Assembly (NCBI GenBank): GCA_027605045.1
Contig: JAQFWX010000031.1
Coordinates: forward strand, 248,001-312,000
Reading direction: 5' to 3'
DNA length: 64,000 nt
Source: Phallus indusiatus
Taxonomy: Eukaryota > Basidiomycota > Agaricomycetes > Phallales > Phallaceae
This document shows, piece after piece, positions 35,168-46,360 of this stretch. Position numbers and translations under genes: made by a program. Numbering within the stretch: the first letter of the stretch is position 1; each line of letters opens with the position of its first letter. The notes under the pieces were generated by a model, which did not search any database, was not told the origin of the DNA, and saw nothing but the letters and a program-made list of their open reading frames with translations.

Positions 35168-36928
35168 ATGGGAGTGATGAGCCCTTCACTAATTATGTCG
35201 AATCAGAGCGATGAAAGGTAAATATCATCTCCGAGAACCTCTATCATTGATGAAACCCCTACTGACAAAAGACACAGTATTACGAGGTACACGGCAGGGG
35301 AAGTTCAGAACTCCAAGGCCGCTATCAATAGGTTAAACGAAGACATCCTCTACGATATTTTCGTGTTGACTATGGATGATTCCTCAACTCCTCAAAAAAC
35401 CGCTCTAACCTTGTCTTATGTATGCCGTCGTTGGAGAAGGTCTGCACTGGAATGCCCTATTTTGTGGAGCATCTTAGATCTTGGTTCACCACCCCGGCTT
35501 CTTGATTTATTCCTTATTCGGTCCAAAGATTCACCTCTCACGTTATGTTGGTCTTACAAACGCACTTCTAAAGGGTTCCGGAATAATGGCGTTCCCATAA
35601 TGGAGCCTAATCAGATTTCGCCTCGCTTGTGCTTTTTGCGTTTGCACCTTCCACTTTCAAAGTTCACTCAGATTCACCATATTCTTTATAATCCCAATGT
35701 GCCGCCACTTCAACCGCGACATTTGATTATCGGCCGGTTGCACGAGGGGAGGAGGCGACCGGTACCGTCGCCTTTGACAGATTTGATGCGTATTGACATT
35801 ACGCGTCTTGAAGAACTTGGACTTGAATCTGTGGAGTTACCGTGGCTCAAACTTCCACCGCACAACAAGTTGACATCCTTTGAGTTTCGGTTCCCATTAA
35901 ACCCGCCTACCGTTTCTGGTCTTTTAACGTTTCTTTCGAGTTGTCCTCTCCTTCGCAAGCTGGGGCTCACCTTTAACCTCATACTGAGTAAAGGAAAAGT
36001 AGACCTGGACGCGGTCCGGAGGCAACCAAGGACAACTATGCCTAAACTCGAACAACTTGAGCTAATATCATGCGAAACGACTAGTTATGTTTATTTCCGA
36101 GCGCTTTCGAGTCGTATTCAGTATAGCGCAGCTTTGTCCAAGTTCATCCTGGAATATGACAATCGTTGCGAACATCTAGACTCTTCTGATTCAGAAGATG
36201 ACGCTTCAGACTCAGATGCTGACTCAATGGAAGACGCTTCAGACCCAGAGGATGGATCAATGGAAGATACTACCACCCGCAACATTTTTGAGGCAATACC
36301 ATCTGGGTTATTTTCTAAGTTTTCAAGCCATCTGTTTCTGCACGTAGGTGTCTCGGCATTCGGCGACGATTCCTTTCTGTTTGAAATCGCCTCCGGATTT
36401 AATTACACCGATCTGGTACATACAAGTCCTCCTTTCAAAGTCTCAGGTTCCTTTCCTAGAACAGACGGTTGTTCTTTCGATTATTTACGTACAATGCAAG
36501 ACTTGGTACGCGCTATGCCTGGAATAACATACCTACGTTTAGGTCCCTCGGCCCTGATCCCCCCGTGGATTGCTTCCATACCCACCTTATTTCCCCGTCT
36601 GGAAACTCTTCATCTCATTATCTTGCCTTCCAGTCTCATTCTCAGGTGTCTCCCAGAGGGTCTAAGACTCAAAAAGCTTGTTCTGGCTAATCATCACGTC
36701 TCCTTTGTTAATACTATTCTCAATATCGTTTCGCGTACCAAAGCTCGGGTTTTGGAACTTTCTAATGTAATATTTCATCGCAAGGACCAGTATGAGACTT
36801 TGAAAAAGACTTTGCAGGAGAGGAGCGTTGCATTAAAAATGGACTCGTGTATAATAACGGCCCGTAATCCATCGCCGGTAATTCGCACCCCAATTCAAAA
36901 TTTACAAAATACACATATACTTGGATGA
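35168..36928 (+). CDS. F-box domain protein with LRR-like C-terminal region
   Basis: Two exons, 35168-35217 and 35278-36928, about 566 residues. Exon 2 opens with the F-box: INRLNEDILYDIFVL, then SYVCRRWRRSALECPILW. The rest is a Leu-rich solenoid-like region with an acidic Asp/Ser-rich insert near codon 290 (DSSDSEDDASDSDADS). Such proteins serve as substrate receptors of SCF ubiquitin ligases, with the C-terminal half binding the target. This family is greatly expanded in Agaricomycetes. It differs from the 60-63 kb F-box genes in most of its length, so it is a separate lineage. ATG 35177 is an alternative start. Confidence 0.85.
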
Positions 36929-37450
36929 GAAAGTTTAAAATAACTTTGTATATACATATTCATTATCTTCTCAGATATAAGCATCTTTAATTAAGTCGAT
37001 TGCGGGTCCGCTATTATTCTGGCGAGGGCAGTTTATGAACAACAATAACCAAATATAACGATACTAAGTAATGGTTTCACGAACTCGAATAACTTGAATA
37101 TTATGCAAAGTACCGGAATCTACCGAAAAGCGCGCCTTGACAGTAGGCCGAAAAGAAGGATCCAATCTGTTAGTGTCGCAAAGAGTGAGTGAAATAGAAT
37201 TCGAGTAGTTACATAAGTAAAGATGGTTTTTCCGTAAGAAAACTCATATACATAAGCCATTCCGCATATAAGAAACACAAAATATGTCGATGGGGTATAA
37301 TTGGTTTTAGGGTTAACAGAAACGCGCGATGAAATCAGATTAATGCAAGCACATCATGAATAATATTTACTTCACGGCACGGATAGCCAACTATCGTTCC
37401 ATTGACGACCTTCAAATTATAACCTACATCATACGGGAGATACCACCTAC
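36929..37450. other. Intergenic, convergent 3' ends
   Basis: Between the F-box gene and the aminopeptidase 3' end. Nothing recognised. Confidence 0.5.
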
Positions 37451-40400
37451 TTAAGGAATTCCTGCTTCAATCGTATTGTGATTCTTCCATTCCTCGAGCC
37501 AATTCTTTACTTCATTCTTGCTTCTCTGAAAAGAAGAGCCAGATGACAAAACAGTATTATTATAGTCTCCGATGATAGACTTACTTCTGACCACCCTGCT
37601 TTGGCGCGAACGACGTCCAATGTTTGGGCAAGCGCCTTGTTGATTTTGGACGTATCTTTATCTTTGAAATAATCTTCAAGTTCTTGTGCGTCTTGCAAAG
37701 TTGTCAATACCGCGGCTATTGATGGAAAGATAAAAGAGAAACCGAGTGACTCTTCCGATTTTCTTGCGATCTGGAGATTGGACATTCGGAATTATCGTTA
37801 AATCATGCAGAACCGAGGCTATTCATGATGATAATCACTTCACCTCATCGTAGTTTGTGGTGAAAAATGTAGCCAGTTTCTGACGAAACCAGTTCATGAA
37901 ATGACAAACCAATTATAGTCAACGATGTTCCCATACCTTTCCAACCTTCCTGTTCGCGGAAATCGCAGCCAAGAAGCTCTGAATAGCCTAAGTGGGGAAT
38001 CAAGTCAGCGCACCATTTATTGACTGATGTCGATAAAAAGGATCACGTTAGACGGCACAGAACTGAGAACAAAATCAAAAGTTTCTTCAATTAAAGCCGG
38101 ATCACGGGTGCTAGTCATGCCGGCAATGGCTGCGGTCTGAATGGTAGGATTCGTGGAGCTGAGGAATGCTTTCTTTGACTCCTCCCACTCTTGTCTACCT
38201 CCATGTTTACTTGCCTAACACGGGTCATAATGATGAAAGTGAGCAATGCATATGATTGGATAAAAGGTTCATATCACATACAATGGCAAATGTGATTTTG
38301 ACAAGATCAGGGGGTATATGAGAATCCGAACCCGTGGACAGATAAATTTTAAACCACTCCTGCAATTTTTGTACGACCCTGCGAATGATGATAGTTGTAA
38401 ACTTCAAATGCAAATGCGGTAAAGCGAAGTATGCGCGCGACTTACTCGGGTAAACCACTATCTGCAGCTGCACCAATCACCGTGGTCCGTAAGTTTATCG
38501 TGCCATAGTGCTCTCCGGGTGGATACTCGTATCCTAAACGTCTTGAAAGTGGGGCTACCAAGGTCTATAATCAAAACCTCATGAGCATAAATGAAGGTTG
38601 GAGTTGGCGGGACACGGAATTCACTCTTAAAAAATCTCGCAAGCTATCCTTGTCCGCTTCATCAAGACGACTCTGACTGATCTGAGAAATTTGACTTATT
38701 ATGCTTTCCCATACAAGGTCTACGAATAGAAAGTTCGCCGGTTTGGGATACATTGATAAATAAAGATGACGTACATTCATTTTCAGATCCTAGCTTGGCT
38801 ATGTAGCTTAAAACACTGCTCGTCGTGGTATAGCCGGACGTAGCGAGAGCCGTTGCATCATTAAGAATGCCCAGGCGATCAACCACTGTTAAACTAGAAT
38901 TCGGAGAAGCAGCTTCCTGACCGAGCTTAACCAAATGTTTGAGGGGATAGAGAACTCTATCTACAAGAAGATTAGCAACACTGTCTCATGGACATTGCCT
39001 AAGTTGAGCATACAAAACCCGGTTGAACCCGCATTCAACTTCCACAAACGACTGGTATCGAGCTTGACAGTCGTCTCTCTTGTGGTAAGCAGCACGTTAT
39101 TATCGATGGATATTTTGTCTTCCAAGTCGACAGTTAGTATACTTAAAGGAACGTGCCTAAATTGACAACACATCAGCTAAGGACAAACGCCGTTGAATGA
39201 AGCAACTGCAAACCAAATCGTTTGATTATCCTTCTCCTCCGCCTTCCCACCGATAAAGAACCTATCCTGACGAATATGAATACCATCTTCCGTTTCAGTG
39301 ACCGTTAAAACTGGATAACCGGTCTAATTGAATCCGTCATTTTCACAAATGACTAAATGTTCAAGTCGGAACGCTATATTTACCTTTGTTATCCAGTTTT
39401 TCATTAACGCGTTTATATCCTGTCCTACATTTCGCATTATAATAAACATCATTCGCTATCAAGTCATTGAGTAAACGGAGAAAAAGGTACTAACCGGTAG
39501 CTTTTTGTATGCCAGCCCAGAGATCCTCCGCTACGGTATTACTATACAGATGATCCTTCAAATATATCGACACGCCTTTAAGAAATTGGTCTTCCCCGGT
39601 GAATACTGAGAGCATACGGAGAACTAAAGAAATTGAAGGTTAGCGTCTGATCATGTCTTTGATCAATTGGGAGGATACGGACCAGATGCTGCCTTAGAAT
39701 AAGATAAAGAATCAAAGATCTTAAGACAGAAAAATTCAGCTACTATGGTGAAATAATAAAGGCGGAATGCATACCTGGCCAATATCGTTTGCATTGGGAA
39801 CGGGTACTTGGATAGGATGAGAAGACGGTCGAGCGTCCAGTGACAATGCTCTGGTCGCGTGCTTGTTGTAAAAACTTGAATAAGCCTTCCATTCGGGAAA
39901 TAATCTATGATATTGTCAGAGATTGATTTAGGGTTATAACTTGAGTAAAATCTGAACTTATTCAGGACGACCACTTCGCCCATAATAGTCGCGAAACCTA
40001 CGGACCATCATAAGCAACGTCAACGACAATGTAATATTCTGCCAACCTTCATTCAACCAGAGATTGTCCCACCATTCCATGGTAGCGATATTACCGAACC
40101 CTTGCGTTTTGAATAAGCTAGGAGAACAACCACACCAAATCAACAAAAGGCATACACATATGTGCAATCTGTCGCGTTTTTATAATTCTAGCAACATATA
40201 ACGAGGTCAAAAGCAAAAACTAACCTCGTGGCTTTGGGTACTAGCAATACTTTGCTTTGAAACCAAGTCAACTCGTTCAGGATCTACGAGGCACAAGTTC
40301 GTTCTTCCTGTGATTAAACCCTAATATCCCGAATAGTCAACAAAAAGACCTGTGAGAAGGTCCTGTTCGCTGCATCATCTTACCCAATTCTCCATAGCAC

Positions 40401-41768
40401 CATAACTGTCATGTGCCTGGCAACATCTCATATTGAGTGGAGGGTATAAATCAATGAATGAGACATACCACGAGGGTATCCAATTTTGGAAGGGCGAATT
40501 CAACATCGAACACTTTTTCGTAATGAACTAGCGCTTTGGCTGTAACGTCTAAAGCGAACTACACATGCGCCATGCTCAGCCGTTTGCTTTTACATACAGA
40601 GTTAGTACAGTCATACATACCTGAGCTTGATTGATAATGTCCTCCGTCGCTGTGTTTACCATTAACAGTTCGCTCTGCGCATAAAAAAGGGGAAAGAGAG
40701 AGAACTGGACACACCATATATTCGTACAGGGCGTATTGTCCCGCTTAGAGGACTTGTATAAGAACTTTCTAAATGTTTGAATTCACCGTTGGCAAAAGCC
40801 ACAATATAAGTGGACATCTGCCAGTAATGTAATCAGATTGACAACACTCCGAGCACCGCGGCGCATTGAGAGAAGAGTACCTTAGGGGTCGTTTGAAATT
40901 GGGTGACTTTCCATCCTTCGTACCCTTCGCCTTCAAACAAATCGGTATAGTGACCTGAAATAACCGCGGTTTCGGATATGGCTGGCATGTTGGATAGACT
41001 GACGGTGTTGGATCTGGATATCATGGCCACAGCAAATGTAGCTTTCAAAGTGGGTTCGTCCCAGCAAGGAAAAGCAGCACGAGCATAGGTTGCCTGATAG
41101 AGGTTAAGTAAGAGGAGTACCCAGCGAAGGCGAGATTCCGCATCACCTCAAACTGCGTAAGAGCGTAATGACGCTCCTTGCCTTGTTTCTCGTATCTGGA
41201 GTAATAATATCCTGATAATTATTTTAGAGAAACAATGGGGATTTCAAATGCGAGGAACAGCTTACACACCTTGCACGTTATTGGTTAACTGATGTCTATA
41301 AAGAATGGATAGTTTGACCTTGTCTCCTTTTTTATAAGGGGCTGGGAGAGTCAGAGTCGCTCTCTCCGTTTCTTTGTCAAGGGTAATGTTGGCTAGATCC
41401 ACTGGCTTGGGTTGATCATCAAGCTTGGACACATAGATTTTCTCTATAGTGAGTTTCGCAGAGTTGAATGTGAGTGACTTAGTGTCAGCATCAACGTCAA
41501 GGCTTGAAATAAGTCGTCAGCTCGACTATAACGGAAAAGAAAAGGGCAAGTCGCACTAAATAGAAACAAATCCTCTATACTCCAGTTTGTCAAGGTCGGT
41601 CTTGAGCATAAGATCATAGTGAACCGGTCTAGCTTCTGTAGGAAGTCTATAATACGCCGGAGATTCAGATGAGAGATTAGACATCAAGGAAGTAGAAATG
41701 GGGTCTCTTGCAGTTACGACTTGTACGACGTATTTCAAGATTCGTCTTAAGCCTGAAGGAACGATCAT
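37451..41768 (-). CDS. M1 family zinc aminopeptidase (puromycin-sensitive/AAP1 type)
   Basis: Large multi-exon gene with many introns of about 50 bases, starting at 41768 (or an internal Met at 41681). The N-terminal domain begins YRLPTEARPVHYDLMLKTDL. The substrate-binding exopeptidase motif reads YGAMENW near 40386-40415 and continues WGLITGRT after an intron. The zinc site is reconstructed as HE (exon ending 40225), then IAHM on a 13-base exon (40156-40168), then W-FGN (exon from 40100), followed by WWDNLWLNEGW, which supplies the third ligand Glu. The C-terminal helical domain (ERAP1-C-like) includes KDTSKINKALAQTLDVV and ends with WLEEWKNHNTIEAGIP and a stop at 37451. No signal peptide, so cytosolic peptide turnover is likely. 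The gene appears intact if the micro-exon is used. Confidence 0.87.
40156..40168 (-). other. 13-base micro-exon in the HExxH zinc motif
   Basis: On the minus strand GACAG|ATTGCACATATGT|GTATGC. Joined to the upstream exon ending in CACGAG and the downstream exon starting GGTTCGG, it restores HEIAHMWFGN. Skipping it would remove the second zinc His. Confidence 0.7.
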
Positions 41769-43202
41769 TGCTTATTAATCTAATGTCGCAAGTATTGATG
41801 AGCTCCGTTCTAAACTTCCGCGTGACTGACTGTGGAGTTATAAACACCCGCTGAGAAGTCTCATAATAATAGACTGACAGTTCGGCTTTTGCTAGAAGGG
41901 CGACATTCCTTTACGCAGGTTTAAAGCGCTTGAAGAGCGGGTATTTTGAACGATAAACTTAGAAATGTTGTCAAACTATCGTCCGGCTTGTTGATCAGTT
42001 TCCAAACTACAAAGTCGGAATGCTCGACGTATGAGTTTGAATAAATCAGTAGCGCCGATACGAGACATCCGTTGAGGTGTTGAAATAAGATCTCCTCTGA
42101 AAGAGAACGAGATAGCATGAGAAAATAAAGTCCATGTCATATACGCAGTAGCAGACAGGACAGCCTTGAGGCTACTTACTTAGTACTACGCCAGCTACGC
42201 CGCGACAGATTCATTTACTGCAGCCTGCGCGGAATGACTCAATAAATTGATTTGGATATAATTTCGTTATGCGTTTTGACTTTCTCGCACACTTTTGGTG
42301 TTCTCCGCAGTATAGCTTCTACAAAACAATTGAACGTAAACGTTTATCTGAAATTTGGACTCAGTTCCACTAACCATTATTGTATTCCAGAATCTTGATA
42401 ATTAGAGTTCGCTGCGGAGTAATTCGTCAGATCGTCTTTCGAAACTTGCCGGTAGACTACAAGGATGTGAAGACTGAGGAAAACGAACGCGCGCGTTAGT
42501 AGTAGCGGCGTTACGCGTTAACGCGTTAGTGTGGGTTGTGGGTCCAGCTCAGGGTTAGTGGCTAACCGCAGTCACTACCACAAGGTAAATATTGCTTCTG
42601 TACTGTGCTAAGGCTATGCTCAGCCGTACATTATGAACAGAGTATCGGTTATTTGCGGTTTTTATTTTGTGGATATCATGTCTATTGTTCGATTTCAAGC
42701 AAGCTTTCTTCCAGATACGTCAGTGTCATGCAATGAGAAGTTAGAACTAGTTCTCATGTTTACTTGATTTGAACAGCTTCTGCATTGGGTCCCTTGTTAG
42801 AGCCAGATGTTTGATTTTTCTTACTGAAGGAATTCTGATAGCTATTAACTACTATGGTTTCCCTTTATGATTTGGAAAACACTTGGTTGAACACGCGAAT
42901 TGTGTATGAGGTAATGTATTCTTGCAATTCTAGTATTCTTTTAGATAAACTGGAAACGCTGAAGATTAATATTTTCCCTCGTTCTAGGGTATGTTACCGA
43001 TAGCTTTCCTTTTTCACTTACGGTCGTCATGTGGGGGCGTGCACTGGCAGAGCGGCTGGCCCAAGCGGGGCACGTTTCATCCGAAACCGGGATAGTTCGA
43101 ATCGCTGATAATGTCGGCCATTAATTATTTGTATAAATTATAGACGAAACATGGCATCGCAGTGCCTGGCACTTCACTGCGGCCACATCTTTCTGATCAG
43201 TC
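41769..43202. other. Intergenic; end of the inverted duplication and tRNA-like remnant
   Basis: 41769-42500 is the aminopeptidase promoter side with no gene. 42530-42690 is an inverted copy of 63840-64000. 42513-42526 is a 14-base palindrome, ACGCGTTAACGCGT. A tRNA-like A box/B box pair lies at 43045-43103. Confidence 0.5.
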
Positions 43203-43736
43203 ATGAAGGTTGACCCAAGGTGGAGTAATCGCGCCGAAACACTCGGGTACAACCAATGGGTACAACTCAGAATCATGAATTATTCTTACATTTATGGTCA
43301 TCCCGGTAAATCCAACACCCATCCTATCAAAATCAAGAATGTCTCTTTATCATACGGAAAATTTCATCAATTCAGTAACCAATTCATTATATGATCGTTT
43401 TATCACACTTACGCACTCGCAGATTCAAAAGACGTCGAAATTCCCGCGAGTCAATTCGAAAACTCGGAGATCAGGCCCGGTGGTGACATTGACATGTTCT
43501 CCTGCGGACGTTCGGGTTCACCATCTGGAACCACGGGTTCCTTTTCCCTTTTCGATATGACTTCCGGGACTAAGATCTGTACCGTGAATTGGGACTGTCC
43601 TTGGGCAAGTTCAAAGAACTCAATAGTAGTCTCACTTTCCGATTCCAATTGGACCGTCAAATTGCAGGGATTTGTGACCAATGGTGCTGCACTTGGGTTT
43701 GGAACGATCAATTGCTACCGCGTAAATGAACCCTAA
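43203..43736 (+). CDS. Aegerolysin family protein
   Basis: Two exons, 43203-43374 and 43423-43736, giving about 161 residues. The beta-sandwich family signature is clear: QWVQLRIMNYSY near the start, then KIKNVSLSYGKFH, the SCGRSGSPSGTTGSF block, and CTVNWDCPW, followed by a hydrophobic C-terminal strand. Aegerolysins bind specific membrane lipids (sphingomyelin/cholesterol or ceramide phosphoethanolamine), and some act with a MACPF partner to form pores. No MACPF gene is seen in this window. There is no signal peptide, which is usual for the family. No break visible. The first 18 or so residues before QWVQ are longer than usual, so a later start is possible. It lies inside one arm of an inverted duplication and overlaps an antisense short frame. 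Confidence 0.85.
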
Positions 43737-43988
43737 GGCCTTCATCTCCGTTTCAACCATAATCCTTTTATTTACATACTTCCTCATTAGTGAGTTTAAA
43801 GTTGCAAATGTATTTTTTGGAACGAAAGCTTTATATTTCATGACGATATTTCTTGTCGCGTAGCGTATAAACGTGTCTTTCTTGTTACTTATTGCGAAAT
43901 AACCGTTTTGCAATCCGTGAACGCAGGACATTTCTTGAACATGGAAGTCGGCGCTATTTAATACGTGGGAGGTTGTATAAATAGTCAT
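43632..43988 (-). CDS. Short hypothetical protein, conserved in both arms of the inverted repeat
   Basis: Starts with IYTTSHVLNSADFHVQEMS and includes LQNGYFAISNKKDTFIR. The same start is read at 63622-63780, where a six-base in-frame insertion keeps the frame open. The conserved part ends near codon 50; the remaining codons overlap the aegerolysin 3' exon in antisense and are probably not coding. No family recognised. Confidence 0.3.
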   Translation of the reverse strand: MTIYTTSHVLNSADFHVQEMSCVHGLQNGYFAISNKKDTFIRYATRNIVMKYKAFVPKNTFATLNSLMRKYVNKRIMVETEMKALGFIYAVAIDRSKPKCSTIGHKSLQFDGPIGIGK

Positions 43989-44172
43989 CGTGGAAATATG
44001 CGTAAAACAGATATAATTTGAATTTTGATGAGAGGAATTGAAATTGAAAGTGAAAGTTAATAACGGATAACATAAACGCGTATTATTAGCTGCTTCGAAA
44101 ACGTGATTGTTCGAAAGGTGTTTTAAGGAAAGAATAGTTTCTTCAAATGAATGTCACAAGCTCTACATGTTT

Positions 44173-45777
44173 TCAAAGAGCTGTGCGAACCTTGATCTCA
44201 ATGGAAAGCCCCGAGCCATGCACCCGCAACCATGCTTCAATGTCCTTTGCCAAGTCCAAAGGCCCACCACAGTCGGCTATACACCGTAACGGGTATCCAG
44301 CTTGTTCTCGGATTCTGGAACACTGGGATGGCGCTGGGAGATGGGCTTCTTCCAGTGTAACCGGGTAATGCTGGTAATCAGAAAGAAATATTTTAAGTGT
44401 GCGTAAAGATGGACAAGGAAACAATTGTCCTTGGCAAGTGTCGGTGTTCGACTCTGTGTCCATATCACCGTCATCTATGTCCGAACTTGATAGTGTTTGG
44501 GGATCGTTAGTAGAACGCTGCGGCTTTCGGGGCAACAGTGCCTTTAGGTATAAACCGTAGATCGGAGGTTTCTCTTCTTCGTGTAACACCATGCTGAACA
44601 CGTAAATGTTGTGAATTTTCAGAGAAACCAAAATGCTTCTGAGAAGCACACTACCGAAAGGGATACTCTCTAGGAACATGTGCATAGCATCCAGTACGTT
44701 GGATGTTCGCAAGAATTTGGGTACGACCATACGGAAACCGAGAATTTTCCGACGTTATTTTGAACCTTGAACCGGCACCCATATGGTCCATCATCTCGTA
44801 GAATTCGAAGGCTAGGTTTCGACGGGTGACGCAACGTGAAACGGAGACAAAATTGAAACGTCGGTGGGAAAGCAAGTGGCACAGAAGAGTCGTGTTGGAG
44901 ATTTTGTGGAAAGAATCCTCGTTTTCTATCTGAAAATCAAGATGTCCCAGAACCAAATTGATCATATCAATGTTAAAATTGCCTCGAAGTGTGAGGTTTC
45001 GTAGGTGCGACAAGGTAATCCGGCAATTGGAGGATATCGGCGCCATGCGTCTGTGTGATGTAGTGTGCTTTTGCATGCTGATCATGAGTGTACGAAGACG
45101 GGATGATGATTGTAAAATGTCCAGCAGAACTTCACCCTTGATTCTGGTGACTTTGGTAAATAAAAGATAAAGACTCGATAGATTTTTGAATAGAGCTAGC
45201 CGAAAATTGTCCAGACCATCGACGATTTGTAGATTTAGATGTTCGAAATTGGGCGCATATCCAGAACATAAAGTTTCATGGAATCCTATGAGCACCGAAA
45301 GGACAATCCCAGATGACGTGGAGACAGAACCTCCGTAATATAGGGGTTGGCTTGTCGAGACAGTTGGAGACAAACGACATCAGTTGTGGTGAAACATTGA
45401 TTCGGAGTTGGCGACATCTGTGCATTTGTTCGGAAATGGCGGAGAGCTTGTAATAATGATGAGTTATGAGAGTCGGGTCGATGTGATGAGCGTGCAAGTT
45501 GATAAAGAGGTGCAATGGACAAGTGCCAGAACGATAAAGTGTTTGGTCAAATTGATCCAAACGCGGTCTCCCGCCAGTAGGTGTGATGTACATAAGTCTA
45601 CATTGTTGGGTTGGATAAAAGGGCGTTTCGCCAAGAACCACAAACGTGGGTTGCCTTGATAGGAGGTACATTGACCTCGTCGAAATCTTTGATGAAATAG
45701 AATGAACGGGATACTTCTTTGGTATACGAAAGCTTGATGATTTTACTGAATATTTCGCATGGTACGCGGTCGAGCAT
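44173..45777 (-). pseudogene. F-box/LRR-like pseudogene (several frameshifts)
   Basis: Read from 45777 it follows the intact gene at 61767-63440: MLDRVPCEIF, FVVLGE (for FVVRGE), TLYRSGTCPLHLFINLH, QMHRCRQLR, LDKPTPIL, ETLCSGYAPN, IVDGLDNFRL, TRIKGEVLLDIL and EEAHLP to the same C-terminus. The reading frame changes at least near 45300 and near 44730-44760, and probably also near the F-box. It is therefore a decayed inverted copy. Confidence 0.85.
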
Positions 45778-45821
45778 GGTTACGCGTTACTGGTGTGGCG
45801 TCACAATAAGGGTCATCATCA

Positions 45822-46139
45822 CTATGGTCGGTGACAATAGAAAGACTTCAATGTGAGTCGGTGACAGATCAGGGGTATTGTGATAACATCCAGTATTGAC
45901 TCCATCGAAATTTAGTAGAAGTTTCCTGTCTCAACGTTGTCATCCATGCCAAGATCGCCGACAATCTACTTGATAAACCTGATGGGTTACACATCAATGA
46001 ACTAGCGGCCAAGTGCGGACTGGACCCACGTAAATTGGGGCGGGTCTTGCGTCTGCTTGCAACAGAGCATTGCTTTAGAGAAAGTAAGTTTTGAATTTTT
46101 TCAGCTTGTAATGTACGCACCTAAATTGATTCCGGTCGT
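45822..46139 (+). pseudogene. O-methyltransferase fragment F (exon 2 only)
   Basis: Contains the end of intron 1, exon 2 (LVEVSCLNVVIHAK, LLDKPDGLHINELAAKCGLD, RVLRLLATEHCFRE; about 45911-46081) and the start of intron 2 of a type 1 copy closest to E. Exons 1 and 3-13 are absent. The right end (ATTCCGGTCGTCGAACCGC) passes directly into sequence of the OXLD1-type gene. Confidence 0.85.
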
Positions 46140-46360
46140 CGAACCGCTTTCGTCAACAACTCCCCATGCGATGTCAAGTTATGATCGTTCTTTAGCTGCT
46201 GTGGCAGTAGTACAGATCTCTTCAGGTTCTTCCTCCCAGTGGTGGCCGCCGAAGACGAATAAAATCTGCCTGCGACATGTCGAAAGTAGTGACGTGATAA
46301 AAGTATTGAGAATAGTTTAGGGCATTCTGCGATAGCTTGGATGGAAATGAACTGAGGAAG
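46139..46360 (-). pseudogene. Truncated OXLD1-type gene copy (N-terminal part only)
   Basis: Encodes ECPKLFSILLSRHYFRHVAG, RFYSSSAATTGRKNLKRSVL and LTSHGELLTKAVRR, matching the presequence region of the gene at 12.0-12.9 kb. The Cys-rich domain is missing because the duplication breakpoint cuts the gene and joins OMT fragment F. Confidence 0.85.

Larger units (their letters stand above)
42520..45830 (-). repeat. Inverted duplication, left arm (pairs with 61690-64000)
   Basis: Read on the minus strand, this arm contains an F-box gene copy, a short downstream frame and a tail that match the right arm in order. A stretch of about 1.1 kb (42690-43793), which contains the aegerolysin gene, is absent from the right arm at the junction near 63838. 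Confidence 0.8.

Noticed and set aside
40060..40140. Apparent loss of the HExxH motif in the aminopeptidase
   Set aside because: A 13-base exon at 40156-40168 restores the motif with good donor and usable acceptor sites, so a pseudogene call is not needed.
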